64,000 bases of DNA from Rhabdochlamydiaceae bacterium (GTDB lineage: Bacteria; Chlamydiota; Chlamydiia; Chlamydiales; Rhabdochlamydiaceae): the NCBI GenBank assembly GCA_019745395.1, contig JAIETG010000015.1, positions 1-64,000 on the forward strand, given 5' to 3'. Under the pieces are notes generated by a model. It was not told the DNA's origin. It saw nothing but the letters and a program-made list of their open reading frames with translations, and made no database searches. Positions 36,343-46,680 of the stretch are shown here, one piece after another. Numbering within the stretch: the first letter of the stretch is position 1; each line of letters opens with the position of its first letter. Position numbers and translations under genes: made by a program.

Positions 36343-38907
36343 ATGATAAACAGCGAGAGAGGAAATACACCAGAGTTAATACCGACAGCAGCTCCCCTCT
36401 CTGCCCAATGTTTTGGTACAAATACAGTTGCTGCAGTACCTGTAGCAATTGCTGTAAATATTCCTGAAGCTCCTCGTTCCTATGATTGTTCCGCGCCAGT
36501 ATCTAGAGAAGAACTCCAAAATTTTTTTCAGGAATATAGCGATAATCCAAGTGAGGAAGATGTTTTGCTTGCGATTAATACTATATTTAAAGATCGATCT
36601 ATTTCTAGAGAATCCCGTGGTGTGGCTGTCATACTATCTGCAGAATTAGGTTTTTTCCAAGTAGCACTTTGGTTTCTCAATAAATCTGAAAAAACTGAAA
36701 ATGTCTTTATGCAAGTAATGAAATCAAATGAACTGTCAATTTCAGACGAACATTGGATAGAGGCTTTGAATCGCGCTAACAGGCCTTGCGCTCTGATGCT
36801 CATAAAACAATATCCAAATTTTCTCCAAAAACAGTGGGAAAATATAGGATCGCAAATTGGATTTGAAAAGCTCGACGAGATTATCGGGTGGCTTGCTGAG
36901 GATGATCCGGAAATGTGTCAAAATTGTCTTCTTGCGTGGGCCGAAAGACTAGAGGGAGGAGGACTCTTTTCTAAACGTACACTATGTAATAGGTACACGC
37001 CTCTTGCTATTCAGTTGATAGGAGCTCATGGTTATGAAAAGCTCATCTCTGTATTGCCAGATAACTTCTTCGTTGATGAAGGTTTTGTGAACGCAGTAAA
37101 GAATGGTCATTTGGCCTGCGTCAAAAAACTTTTGAATAGACCCATTTCAGAAACAGCTTTTCAACAAGCTTATGTAGAAGCTGTAATAAATAACAATATG
37201 TCATTGGCCAAAGAGATTTCGCAACATACATTCATTCCGAAAAATTATCGAGATCATGCTATGAACGCTATTGGAAATCAACGGGAACCAATGTTTGGAA
37301 TCTTGAGAAACTCGAATTTAAACGCTCTTTCAATAGCAGATCGAAGTTTTGAACTAGTGCAAACGTCCTTATTTTTAGATTCCAATCCAGAAATGCAAAA
37401 GGATTTGATTATACGTCTATTAGATAGTGGAGAAATTTCAGAGAAAGCTCGCATGTTGGCATTCTTGTACGCAGCTCATATTTTAGGTGAAGCACACGCA
37501 AATGTTGCAATAGAAATTATAGCAAAGCTTCAGGAAAGTAAAAGAATTCCAAAAGAGGTTTTATTTGAGGCTATTGCGTTAGCTGGAGCCCAATCCAACA
37601 CTTGTTCTTTATGTTGTGAGAAGCTTTTTAGTTATGTTGAGTACGATAAAGATCAAAAGTTACTCAAAGAATCACCTATAGCAGTAAAAAGGATGTATTT
37701 TTCATGGGCAATTAAGGAAAACGGAAATAAATGTCCTGAAGCTTTAAAAAAATGGATACTCGATTTCTTCATATCGATGCCAAACCAAGATGGTAGGAGT
37801 GGTGTTTTGATTCATGAAGTTATTTTGATGTCCATACAAAATGAAGATCCAGTTTTTGCTCAAAAACTTTTACAGACTTTAATACAAAAAGGAATGCTCC
37901 CTCCAAAAGAATATTGGGGAGATCGCTTTCAAGAAGCCATAAACAAAGGGTTGATTCCTCTTGCTCTTTGGATCCTATCAAATGGAAATGTTGAATTACA
38001 CACGCTAGGGAAAGTTATTTCAAACGCAATAGATACAGGAGAAATAGACTTTGCTATAGAGCTTTTACGTCGAAAAAACTTCCCCCCCGAGATTTTAGAA
38101 AATCTTTTATTCATAGCTGAAGAAAAAGGGCATATTGCCCTTATTCTCCCGATTCTCCGCAATGGAAGAGGTATTGAAAAAAACATGCTTAGCAGGACTC
38201 TTTTAAATGCGCTAGATAAAGGAAATATAGAATTTGCTGAACAAATTTTACTTCAAAAAAAATTCAGCCCCGACATTTTAGGAACCGCTTTGAAAAATAT
38301 TGCAGAAAAAGGGGAAGCTCGGCTGAATAAATTGATTCTCCTCAATGGAAAAATTGAGGCGAGGGACCGAAAAGAAGCTCTTTTAATTGCATTAGGAAAT
38401 GGTCATCTGGCATTTGTCGAGGATCTTTTAATCAAGCAAATAAATCTAGCCCCCTTGGATCGAGACGATGTTATGGGAAGATTTATTGAACAAGGTCATT
38501 TTGAACTTGCTGAGATACTATTGAACAATGAAAAAAACAAAAAGACCCCCTCTCCTATAAATCTTTCCACTATTTTTGTAGATGCAATAGAAAGGAGTCT
38601 TGAAGGTGCTGAAGAGTTTTTGCAGCAGTTGCTCCCTCTTACTACCCTCTCATTAGAGGATAAAGACATCGCTATTGAGGCTGCGGAACGAAAGGGGTAT
38701 TCTAAAACATTTATAGAAGATTTAAAGAACGTAAACATTTTCACTCCAACCTGGACTCACCTTTGTCTAAGACATATGCAAAAGCTTCAAAAGAACATTT
38801 TACAGATGGATTTTTCCGATGCCATCCTTGCGATTGCAACACTTGTACTGTTTACAGCATTTGTAAAAGAAAGGGTTTCTCCTCCATTGAGTATACGGAC
38901 TGATTAG
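36343..38907 (+). CDS. ankyrin-like repeat protein with C-terminal membrane segment
   Basis: The 854-residue protein consists of many helical repeats of about 33 residues with the ankyrin-like pattern A...GH...V..LL (e.g. AVKNGHLACVKKLLNR, ALGNGHLAFVEDLLIK, FIEQGHFELAEILLNN). The central repeats are divergent. A hydrophobic segment (DAILAIATLVLFTAFV) lies close to the C terminus. GAGGAAAGG precedes the ATG. Ankyrin-repeat proteins are common secreted effectors of intracellular bacteria and bind host proteins; here that role is inferred. Single-gene unit. Confidence 0.7.
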   Translation: MINSERGNTPELIPTAAPLSAQCFGTNTVAAVPVAIAVNIPEAPRSYDCSAPVSREELQNFFQEYSDNPSEEDVLLAINTIFKDRSISRESRGVAVILSAELGFFQVALWFLNKSEKTENVFMQVMKSNELSISDEHWIEALNRANRPCALMLIKQYPNFLQKQWENIGSQIGFEKLDEIIGWLAEDDPEMCQNCLLAWAERLEGGGLFSKRTLCNRYTPLAIQLIGAHGYEKLISVLPDNFFVDEGFVNAVKNGHLACVKKLLNRPISETAFQQAYVEAVINNNMSLAKEISQHTFIPKNYRDHAMNAIGNQREPMFGILRNSNLNALSIADRSFELVQTSLFLDSNPEMQKDLIIRLLDSGEISEKARMLAFLYAAHILGEAHANVAIEIIAKLQESKRIPKEVLFEAIALAGAQSNTCSLCCEKLFSYVEYDKDQKLLKESPIAVKRMYFSWAIKENGNKCPEALKKWILDFFISMPNQDGRSGVLIHEVILMSIQNEDPVFAQKLLQTLIQKGMLPPKEYWGDRFQEAINKGLIPLALWILSNGNVELHTLGKVISNAIDTGEIDFAIELLRRKNFPPEILENLLFIAEEKGHIALILPILRNGRGIEKNMLSRTLLNALDKGNIEFAEQILLQKKFSPDILGTALKNIAEKGEARLNKLILLNGKIEARDRKEALLIALGNGHLAFVEDLLIKQINLAPLDRDDVMGRFIEQGHFELAEILLNNEKNKKTPSPINLSTIFVDAIERSLEGAEEFLQQLLPLTTLSLEDKDIAIEAAERKGYSKTFIEDLKNVNIFTPTWTHLCLRHMQKLQKNILQMDFSDAILAIATLVLFTAFVKERVSPPLSIRTD

Positions 38908-39148
38908 TTTTTCTATCATTCATTCCTCAGTTTTTACCTCTATACAGAGGCCAAATTTCAAACAAACCTTCAAAAAGCAGCCAACGGCTCTAAATTAATT
39001 CCATGTTAGTCGCCTCAGATTCCTGTTCTAAAAAAAGACAGAAATTAAATGATCCTTTTACTTGCTATCATTTTATTGTTTGACCTAATGAAAAAATATA
39101 TTACACTCCGGCTGAGAAGACCTGTCAAAAATAAAGCCCTAGGGAGCT

Positions 39149-39967
39149 ATGCGCATTACGGAAAAATCTTTGAAGCCTGCTTTAAATTTCTTAGCAGACA
39201 ACTGTTATTTTCTCGTTCAATTGGGGGAATACCTCCAAATGATCCTCGTTACAATCAAACTCTCCCTTAAGAAACTCCCACCATTTCCCCTTATCATGGA
39301 ACAACTGTATCAGATAGGCGTTGCCTCTCTTCCTGTAGTCGCCATTACTGGGTTTTCTACAGGGCTTGTGCTTGCCGCTCAATCTTTTTATCAACTCGCA
39401 GATAAAGGACTTGCCAGCGTAACCGGTCTTATGGTAGCAAAAGCTATGATGACAGAATTAGGGCCCGTGATGACAGCTTTTATGATTACAGGGCGAGTAG
39501 GAGCTTCGATGTGCGCAGAACTCGGAACTATGCAAGTTACGGAACAAATCGACGCATTAAGAACTATGGCAGTCCATCCTTACCGCTATTTGATTGCGCC
39601 ACGCTTGATCTCAGGCGTTGTCATGATGCCTATGCTCACTATTTTTAGCATAATTATGGGGATCTTTGGTGGATACCTCATCTCTGTGTATTTCTTTCAT
39701 ATGGCACATTCCACCTATTTTGATCCCATGCAAACCAACATCGACATCTTTGATCTCTGTACTGGTATAGTCAAATCCTTTGTCTTTGGATTCATTATCC
39801 TAACTGTTGCTTGCTATAAAGGGATTAGCACCACAGGAGGCGCTGCAGGAGTTGGCCGCTATACAACAAATAGCGTTGTTATCACCTACTGTTGTATCCT
39901 ACTCGTCAACTTCTTCTTAACAATGACTATGAACATTTTGCGCGGGGAGATCGACAAAGTTTTATGA
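39149..39967 (+). CDS. mlaE: MlaE-type permease (phospholipid ABC transporter)
   Basis: The 272-residue protein has five to six membrane helices and the MlaE signatures FSTGLVLAAQSFYQLA, ELGPVMTAFMITGRVGASMCAELGTM (about residues 108-133) and GGAAGVGRYTTNSVV near the end. It forms the membrane channel of the Mla system, which moves phospholipids between the inner and outer membranes. Its stop overlaps the mlaF start (ATGA). GGGAG lies before the ATG but spacing is short; an alternative start in this region is possible. Confidence 0.93.
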   Translation: MRITEKSLKPALNFLADNCYFLVQLGEYLQMILVTIKLSLKKLPPFPLIMEQLYQIGVASLPVVAITGFSTGLVLAAQSFYQLADKGLASVTGLMVAKAMMTELGPVMTAFMITGRVGASMCAELGTMQVTEQIDALRTMAVHPYRYLIAPRLISGVVMMPMLTIFSIIMGIFGGYLISVYFFHMAHSTYFDPMQTNIDIFDLCTGIVKSFVFGFIILTVACYKGISTTGGAAGVGRYTTNSVVITYCCILLVNFFLTMTMNILRGEIDKVL

Positions 39968-40743
39968 TTAAAATTCGCGATCTTTGGAAAAAATATGGCA
40001 CGCTGCAGGTCATGGCCGGATTAAACCTTGACGTGCAAACAGGAGAAACGCTTGTAATCTTAGGACCTTCTGGCATTGGAAAAAGCGTCCTTTTAAAGCA
40101 TATCATTGGTATTACAAAACCTGATGCAGGAACTGTTGAAATCGATGGGGTTTGCATTACCTCTCAAGATGGAGATGAGATCTTTAAAACGATCCATAAT
40201 ATGGGGATGCTCTTTCAAGGAGGAGCGCTTTTTGACTCCATGAATGTAGAGCAAAATACAGCTTTTTATCTCACGCAGCACAAAAATCAAGAGACAAAAA
40301 AAGCTTATTCGAAACAAGAGATCGCAGAAAGAGTTCATGAAGCTCTCGATATGGTGGGATTGCCAGGTACGGAGAAAAAAATGCCTTCTGAACTTTCCGG
40401 AGGGATGAGAAAAAGAGCTGCCTTAGCTCGACTTATCGCCTACAGGCCAGCGATTTTCTTGTACGATGAACCCACTACAGGTCTAGACCCTATTACGGCT
40501 ATGCAGATCAACGAGCTCATAGTCAAAACGCAAAAAGAGTTGAAAGCGACGAGCATTGTCGTAACGCATGATATGTTCTCAGCGCTTTATGTTGGAGACC
40601 GCCTTTCTTTGATCCGAGATGGAAAAATTGCACACATTGCAGAACCTGATGCTTTCCTAAAAATCGACGATCCGTTAATTAAATTCTTATATAACACTAT
40701 TTCTAAAGATCCTAGGTCCTTTAAGGAGAATTCTCATGGGTGA
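39964..40743 (+). CDS. mlaF: MlaF-type ATPase
   Basis: I choose the ATG at 39964 overlapping the mlaE stop; the frame extends upstream to 39892 but inside mlaE. The 259-residue protein has Walker A GPSGIGKS, signature LSGGMRKRAALAR and Walker B IFLYDEPTTGLDP, in the normal ABC order, and powers lipid transfer by MlaE/MlaD. Length is normal. It ends inside the start of mlaD (8-base overlap). Confidence 0.95.
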   Translation: MIKIRDLWKKYGTLQVMAGLNLDVQTGETLVILGPSGIGKSVLLKHIIGITKPDAGTVEIDGVCITSQDGDEIFKTIHNMGMLFQGGALFDSMNVEQNTAFYLTQHKNQETKKAYSKQEIAERVHEALDMVGLPGTEKKMPSELSGGMRKRAALARLIAYRPAIFLYDEPTTGLDPITAMQINELIVKTQKELKATSIVVTHDMFSALYVGDRLSLIRDGKIAHIAEPDAFLKIDDPLIKFLYNTISKDPRSFKENSHG

Positions 40744-41887
40744 TCAAATCCGGAATATGCTTGTCGGTCTTTTAATGATCGCAGCGTGCGCTTTTACCAT
40801 TTCGCTAATTCTATTCCTTAAACCCTCTGTTGGGGACGGAAAAAAGTCCTATACAGTCCTCTTTTCCAACATCAATGGAATCAGCGATGGAACAAGAGTT
40901 ATGTTTGCTGGAATGCCTGTTGGAGAAGTCGTCTCGATCCAAGAACTCCCAGAAGCGCGTCAACAGAAAGCAGATGGTACAGGCCGACTCTATGTGTACA
41001 GACTCAATCTGAGAGTGGACTCGAGTGTTACAATCTACAACACGGATGAAGTAGGAATCCAAACATCGGGACTTTTGGGAGAAAAATCCATTGCAATTAT
41101 CCCTAAACTAACCCCTAAGGGAGTCGTGCCAAAACCGATAGGAAAAGAGCCTATCTACGCGAACTCAACAGACCCGATTGAAAGCGCTTTTAATGAACTA
41201 TCAGAACTTTCAGTCGCTATGAAATCCACTTTTAACTACTTAAGCGACTGGTTAAATAAAAATGGGGACAACTTATCCGGAGCTGTACTTTCTTTTAAAG
41301 GGACAATGGACGAAGCGGAAAAAGCATTGGCCACAGTTAATCAAACAGACGTAATCCCTACTGCTAAGCGAGCCCTTTGCAGTTTTGCCTCAGCAATGGA
41401 GCGCGTTCAAGCTTCTATCAAAGAAATGCAAGATGGGCATTTCTTTGGTAATGCCAATGCGATCGTAAGAGATATTGCAGAAGGCAAAGGAACTCTAGGA
41501 AGACTGATTACAGAAGATAGTATGTATTTACAGCTCAGCTCTATCCTAAGCAAGGGCAACACTATGATGAACGACATCAATCAGTACGGGGTCTTGTTTC
41601 ATTTAAATAAATCTTGGAAAAGAGAGCGTCTACAAAAAGTGACTCTCCTTAATTCTTTAGACTCCCCTCAAGCTTTTCAAAGCTATTTCCAAACACAAGT
41701 TGATGACATAAACATGGCCATGTCTCGAATCTCCATGTTGATTGACAAAGCAGATAATAGCACGATGAGAACTCAAATTCTCAGCGACAAAAGATTTACG
41801 AAAGACTTTGCAGAACTCTTGAGAGAAGTTGATCAGCTTTCAGACAATCTCAAGCTCTATAATGGACAACTGGAAGATGCTCAGTAA
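40736..41887 (+). CDS. mlaD: MlaD/MCE-type lipid-binding protein
   Basis: The 383-residue protein has one N-terminal membrane helix (about residues 8-28), then an MCE domain (YTVLFSNINGISDGTRVMFAGMPVGEV, about residues 40-66, through GLLGEKSIAI) and a long helical C-terminal part. MCE proteins form hexameric rings in the periplasm that pass lipids. The helical extension is longer than in E. coli MlaD (183 residues). AAGGAG lies before the ATG. Its TAA overlaps the next ATG. Confidence 0.92.
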   Translation: MGDQIRNMLVGLLMIAACAFTISLILFLKPSVGDGKKSYTVLFSNINGISDGTRVMFAGMPVGEVVSIQELPEARQQKADGTGRLYVYRLNLRVDSSVTIYNTDEVGIQTSGLLGEKSIAIIPKLTPKGVVPKPIGKEPIYANSTDPIESAFNELSELSVAMKSTFNYLSDWLNKNGDNLSGAVLSFKGTMDEAEKALATVNQTDVIPTAKRALCSFASAMERVQASIKEMQDGHFFGNANAIVRDIAEGKGTLGRLITEDSMYLQLSSILSKGNTMMNDINQYGVLFHLNKSWKRERLQKVTLLNSLDSPQAFQSYFQTQVDDINMAMSRISMLIDKADNSTMRTQILSDKRFTKDFAELLREVDQLSDNLKLYNGQLEDAQ

Positions 41888-42438
41888 TGCCGGTAAAAAA
41901 AGGATCGTTCTTAATCTCTAGCATGCACCTAGAAAAAGGGCTTTTTTCTCGAAGTGTGATCCTCCTTTGCGATCACTCTTCTCGAGGATCTTTTGGACTT
42001 ATCATCAATAAGCCCTTAAGAATGGATTTTCCCGAAGAGCTTTTGTCTCCAGAAACTACGAGAAATTCCCACATCACTATTCTTTCTGGTGGAAATATCC
42101 AACCAAGTCAGATCATGATGCTGCACTCGAGTGATCTTGCCCCAGAACAAACAATTCCTATCTGTGATGGAGTTTTTTTAGGCGGAGATGTGGAATTTTT
42201 GCAAAGGCAAATGACCATCGCCGAAGGCCCTCAAATCCGATTGTGCTTTGGTTATTGCGCTTGGGGTGCTGGTCAATTAGATCAAGAGGTCTTATCAGGA
42301 GCTTGGTTCACCCACCCTGGCAGCCAAGAGCATGTTTTTCACACAGAATTTTCCCAGATATGGCCTTCTCTTTTAAAGAGCATGGGGGGCAAATATGCTT
42401 CTTTATCTATGATTCCTGAAGACTTAAGCTTAAACTAA
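41887..42438 (+). CDS. yqgE: YqgE/UPF0301 (DUF179) family protein
   Basis: The 183-residue protein shows the family beginning GSFLISSMHLEKGLFSRSVILLCDH, then GSFGLIINKP, ILSGGNIQPSQ and GYCAWGAGQLDQEV. The biochemical function is unknown. It overlaps mlaD (TAATG), so it is part of the mla operon here. A hairpin follows directly after the stop. Confidence 0.93.
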   Translation: MPVKKGSFLISSMHLEKGLFSRSVILLCDHSSRGSFGLIINKPLRMDFPEELLSPETTRNSHITILSGGNIQPSQIMMLHSSDLAPEQTIPICDGVFLGGDVEFLQRQMTIAEGPQIRLCFGYCAWGAGQLDQEVLSGAWFTHPGSQEHVFHTEFSQIWPSLLKSMGGKYASLSMIPEDLSLN

Positions 42439-42440
42439 TT

Positions 42441-42479
42441 GAGGAGTTTTTGTGGTACTCTGTTACAAAAACTCCCCTC
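42441..42479. terminator. bidirectional terminator between convergent genes
   Basis: GAGGAGTTTTTGT and ACAAAAACTCCCCTC form a long stem with a small bulge. It fills the 48 bases between yqgE and the convergent 719-residue gene, so it probably serves both. Confidence 0.8.
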
Positions 42480-42486
42480 ACTAATC

Positions 42487-44646
42487 TCATCCAGCTTTCT
42501 TCAGCTCTATGCTTTCCCATAGCCCTTCTTGGAAAAGTTTTTTACATGCTTGCTGAAGCTCTTTTCTATTGTGCATGATCCCCTCTTGGAAAATGAGCAT
42601 GGCATCAACGAGTCTAAAGAGATCTTTTTTCTGAATAGCCCGTTCTCTAAAAAATAAAGCAGGAGCATACAAAATCCAAAGAAGAAGGTCTTTTTCTTCT
42701 TCTTTCCAAGGATTACTAGAAATAAGCATGCGAAGGCAGGAGAAAAATCCGGCACTAGAGGCAGATCCGGTGTCGATACTGTCTTTACAGCTAAGAGCCA
42801 TATAATCTGGTTGGAAAAGATCGATCGCTTTGAGGACTAGGAAAAAATAAAAGATCTCAATAAACCCTTTTCTTTCCGGAAGGGATAACTTAGCTTTTTT
42901 TCCAAAAAATACGGCATGGATCACTTTTACGATTTGTTTAGCAAAAGCGTTCGAATCTTCATCTTGTGATTTAGGCCAATGAAATCCGCACTGCTCTCTT
43001 CCTTCAAATTGCTCTATCACCTGCTGTAAAAAAAGATCTGCTTCATCCAAATTATGATAGATCTCTCTTTGGAAATAAAAATCTGTTTGCTTCGGAAGGC
43101 CTACTAAAGAAAAAACACGTACAATATCTTCTTTTACAGAAAAATTCTCTAAAGCCTCTGATCTAGCGTGCTCTTCCCAAGAAGTTCTATCTTGTAAGTT
43201 GACCATGAGAAATTTTTGATGTTTATCCCCTAAAATACATCCTTTTAAAAACTGCTCAAACTCTAAGGCAATTTCTGCTGCATGAATAGATTTCTGCGTT
43301 ACAGGAGCTGGCATCCGCAGAAAGGCAATCTCTTTTTCCTTTCCTATGATACTAAAGATATGAATGGGTATGTTCTTATGAGAAAGCGGATCCCAGCCTC
43401 TTCCAATCTCCCCGCGTAAAAAAGATTCCACAATCCTTCGAACAGGACCATTAGGCTGTTTTTGTAGAACATGACGAATCGACTCATCTTCCCATAAAAG
43501 TTCTTTCCATACAGATCCATCATCCTTACTATTTTGAGGAGGAACCATCGCGCTTCCAACGTGAATCATTCGGCGGATAAAAGCTACCACCTCTTTTTGC
43601 AAACTGAGAGTCACAAAGTAGGCTGCACACAATTTATGAACGAGTAAAAAACAGGTATGAAAGAGCGGAGGGCCCCCTTCAGATCTTGTTGCTACCATTT
43701 TTTTGTACTCAGAAGATTGTAAAGCTTCTCTTAAATACGAATGGAAATCTCCAAAGTATTCAGCGGAACTTTTATAAAGATGACTTTCTTCTGTCATAGA
43801 AACGCTATGCCAGTTACGAGGGTTTGCAGCGAGCATTAAAGCCATAAGCGCTTTATTCACAGAAGCCACTAAAGAAGTCCCCTTCATTTTCATAGCCTCT
43901 TTATAAAAACTTGCTATGAGATTAGAGGATCCTTGTAAAATCGTGGCAGCTTTTTGATAAAAGTCTTTATCTTGAAGCTGGCGAATTCTTATAAAAGCAT
44001 TTTCGTCTTCCCGCAATTCGATAATCTGGTCAAAATCATATAAAAGCTTCAGACGTCTTACCATTTCATAGTCATAAAAAGGCTTGCGATCTTCTTTTTT
44101 TAGATAAAAAAGCTCATAGCGCTGATCTTCTTTAATATCTTCAATATTTAAGATACCCTTTTTTACAACTCCTACCAGATCTTCTTCTTGCACTCCTAAA
44201 TTCGACTCCCAAAGAGCATCTTTTTCGGAAAAATGAGGAAGGATATAGGTGGAAATGTATTCTTGCAGCTTTCGATACTCTTCAAGCTCCATAAGGCTAT
44301 CTAAAGAAGGATCTTCTTTGAAAAGGTCGGTAAATTTTTCAATTTTTTCTACAGCTTCGTCTAAAATAGATACAATCGAATGCAGACCTCTAAGGATGTG
44401 TTCGTCTTCAAATTGCTCAGGCCCTTGTTCTTGGATCTCTTGGACATATCGATATACACTTAAAAAAGATTGAATGATTAGTTCTTGATTTTTAGGAATT
44501 TGCTGAGAATCCATCCATCGGTGGGGATGTAAAGTCTCTTCATCTGTCCCTTTAGGCAGCAAATTCAGATCGATCTCTGAAACACTCGATAAGATATCAA
44601 TTGCTTCTAAAATAGAGAGACCCTCTTTCACTTTCACTTTCGACAT
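42487..44646 (-). CDS. hypothetical 719-residue protein
   Basis: No signal peptide or membrane helix is obvious; the sequence is charged, largely helical and rich in E, K and L, with no motif I recognise. GAGGTG lies six bases before the ATG. It precedes nothing on the same strand and ends at a shared terminator. It could be a conserved chlamydial cytoplasmic protein or secreted protein; I cannot assign a function. Confidence 0.7.
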   Translation of the reverse strand: MSKVKVKEGLSILEAIDILSSVSEIDLNLLPKGTDEETLHPHRWMDSQQIPKNQELIIQSFLSVYRYVQEIQEQGPEQFEDEHILRGLHSIVSILDEAVEKIEKFTDLFKEDPSLDSLMELEEYRKLQEYISTYILPHFSEKDALWESNLGVQEEDLVGVVKKGILNIEDIKEDQRYELFYLKKEDRKPFYDYEMVRRLKLLYDFDQIIELREDENAFIRIRQLQDKDFYQKAATILQGSSNLIASFYKEAMKMKGTSLVASVNKALMALMLAANPRNWHSVSMTEESHLYKSSAEYFGDFHSYLREALQSSEYKKMVATRSEGGPPLFHTCFLLVHKLCAAYFVTLSLQKEVVAFIRRMIHVGSAMVPPQNSKDDGSVWKELLWEDESIRHVLQKQPNGPVRRIVESFLRGEIGRGWDPLSHKNIPIHIFSIIGKEKEIAFLRMPAPVTQKSIHAAEIALEFEQFLKGCILGDKHQKFLMVNLQDRTSWEEHARSEALENFSVKEDIVRVFSLVGLPKQTDFYFQREIYHNLDEADLFLQQVIEQFEGREQCGFHWPKSQDEDSNAFAKQIVKVIHAVFFGKKAKLSLPERKGFIEIFYFFLVLKAIDLFQPDYMALSCKDSIDTGSASSAGFFSCLRMLISSNPWKEEEKDLLLWILYAPALFFRERAIQKKDLFRLVDAMLIFQEGIMHNRKELQQACKKLFQEGLWESIELKKAG

Positions 44647-44720
44647 AAAAACACCTCAACAATGACCATAATTTAATTATGGTAATAATTATAATTATAA
44701 TCAATTAATTAAGGGTATAA

Positions 44721-45722
44721 TTAAAAAGAAATAAAATGGTCTATTGTTTTATAGAAAAAAGCTGAAGAAAGAGCAGATCCCGGTAAAGTAATGATCCAAG
44801 CAAGAATAATTTTACGAACCACATCCCAAGAAATCCCATCCGCCCCATTTTTGGCAGCTCCAGCTCCTGCAACGCTACCAACGATCATATGCGTTGAGCT
44901 GATGGGCATTCCTAAAAAACTGGCAGATAAAATAACTGAGGAAGCGCTCGCTTCTGCAGCAAAACCTTGACTGGGCTTTAATGGCGTAATGGAAAAGCCT
45001 ACAGTGCGAATAATTTTCATCCCTCCAGTTGCCGTACCAAGTCCAATAACCAAAGCGCAAGCAAAAATCACCCAATAAGGAACGACCTGATTAGTTAAAA
45101 AACCCGTGGCAAACAATCCTAAGGTAATGATTCCCATACTTTTTTGAGCATCATTTAATCCGTGAGCAAGGGCAACAATACTGGCAGATCCCACTTGTAA
45201 ATGGCGGAAAAGCCGATCCGCATCTCGAAATTTTTTCCTCTTTTTCAAGAAAATCAGCACTTTCATCACAGAAAAAGCCACTACATAACCAATGATCGGA
45301 GAAGCTACCATAGGAATTGCAACCTTATAGATCACCCCATTCCATAAAATAGAATCCAAGCCATTTGTAATCCAAGAAGCACCAATAAGCCCCCCAATCA
45401 ATGCATAAGAAGAGCTACTAGGCATTCCAAAGTACCAAGTAAGAAGGTTCCAAAAAATGGCCCCTAAAATGGCAGCTATAATAGAAAAAGAAGAAGCAGA
45501 AGAAACTTTTACAATACCGGTTGCAATAGTTTCAGCAACCCCACTAGTTTGTGTCGCTCCGACAACATTGAGAACTCCAGCAAGGGCGATGGCAACCATC
45601 GGGCGTAAAGCTTTAGTTGCAATAACTGTCGCAACAACATTGGCTGCATCATGAAACCCATTAGTATAGTCAAAGGCAAGTCCCAATAAGACAATGAGGA
45701 CTACCAACACAAACGCTTCCAT
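44721..45722 (-). CDS. pit: PiT-family inorganic phosphate permease
   Basis: The 333-residue protein (ATG at 45722; the frame extends to a TTG at 45734) is polytopic and has the two inverted PiT signatures: TNGFHDAANVVATVIATKAL (about residues 21-40) and HGLNDAQKSMGII (about residues 199-211). It imports phosphate with a cation. Length is short but complete for the bacterial type. A PhoU-like/DUF47 partner usually adjacent is not present here. Confidence 0.93.
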   Translation of the reverse strand: MEAFVLVVLIVLLGLAFDYTNGFHDAANVVATVIATKALRPMVAIALAGVLNVVGATQTSGVAETIATGIVKVSSASSFSIIAAILGAIFWNLLTWYFGMPSSSSYALIGGLIGASWITNGLDSILWNGVIYKVAIPMVASPIIGYVVAFSVMKVLIFLKKRKKFRDADRLFRHLQVGSASIVALAHGLNDAQKSMGIITLGLFATGFLTNQVVPYWVIFACALVIGLGTATGGMKIIRTVGFSITPLKPSQGFAAEASASSVILSASFLGMPISSTHMIVGSVAGAGAAKNGADGISWDVVRKIILAWIITLPGSALSSAFFYKTIDHFISF

Positions 45723-45840
45723 TAGCACCGCCAATTTACTTAATAAGTATTATAAAACAAATTAATTTTAAACTAAAAAATAGACTTAAATTAAAAAATA
45801 CATTAATTGTTAGATAAATCGCTTAAAAGAAGAGGCAATT

Positions 45841-46680
45841 ATGAAACACCTATATACAGCACTCTTATTAGGAACTCTGGCTTTCACAGCAACTATCCAA
45901 GCTGCGGTTGAGCTCAAAGAGGGACCTGCTAATCTTGATAATATACAGTTCGCCCCCGTTGAACGGACTCCCGAACCTGGACAAGTAAGCTTACGGGTAC
46001 AATATCCGAATGTTGATGAAGTAGTAACCGAGCAACCTGTAGAAGTAGAGCTACGTCTAGATTGGTTTCCTTTAGGTTATGACAGCGGAAATTTTCCTCG
46101 AAGGAAAGAAATCGCCAATCGAAAAACTGGACAAAGCCTACATATCTTCATCGATAATTTTTCCTACTTTCCCATCAATGAAGCTCTTTTTGATGCAGAA
46201 GATGACCATGATGAATTTTTTGATCAAATAACAGAGTTTGAACTTCCCTTCAAACTCTCTCCTGGAATGCATATTTTAAGAGCCTTTCCATGTAGATCCT
46301 TTGGGGAAAGCCTCAAAGAAAACAACTGCTCTATTGCTCTTCCCTTCTACTATCAAGACAAAACCCCAATACTTGACATCGATCTTACAGCTCCTTATTT
46401 AACTTATAATGAACCTCAAGGAACTTTTGACAATCCATCACAGCCTATTCTGCTCGACTTTTACATCAATAATTGCGCTCTTTCTAAAGATGGATATAAA
46501 GTGCGTGTCACTCTCGACGGTGGGAACCAGCGCTTTTTATATGACTGGACCCCTTACTATATTTACGGATTAAAGCCTGGAACTCACACAATCCAACTCG
46601 AACTCATAAATCCACAAAATGATTTAGTTCCCGGATCGTTTAACAATGTAACTCGATCTTTTACGATAGAAAGCCCTTAA
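45841..46680 (+). CDS. exported hypothetical protein
   Basis: The 279-residue protein starts with a signal peptide (KHLYTALLLGTLAFTATIQAA), cleaved probably after residue 21, followed by a beta-rich domain with no cysteine pattern or motif I know. AGAGG lies before the ATG. It is probably periplasmic or secreted. Its stop overlaps the convergent gene by four bases. Confidence 0.75.
   Translation: MKHLYTALLLGTLAFTATIQAAVELKEGPANLDNIQFAPVERTPEPGQVSLRVQYPNVDEVVTEQPVEVELRLDWFPLGYDSGNFPRRKEIANRKTGQSLHIFIDNFSYFPINEALFDAEDDHDEFFDQITEFELPFKLSPGMHILRAFPCRSFGESLKENNCSIALPFYYQDKTPILDIDLTAPYLTYNEPQGTFDNPSQPILLDFYINNCALSKDGYKVRVTLDGGNQRFLYDWTPYYIYGLKPGTHTIQLELINPQNDLVPGSFNNVTRSFTIESP

Noticed and set aside
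39049-39270. 73-residue frame with hydrophobic start upstream of mlaE
   Set aside because: Runs into mlaE in another frame; the clear MlaE protein explains the coding signal.
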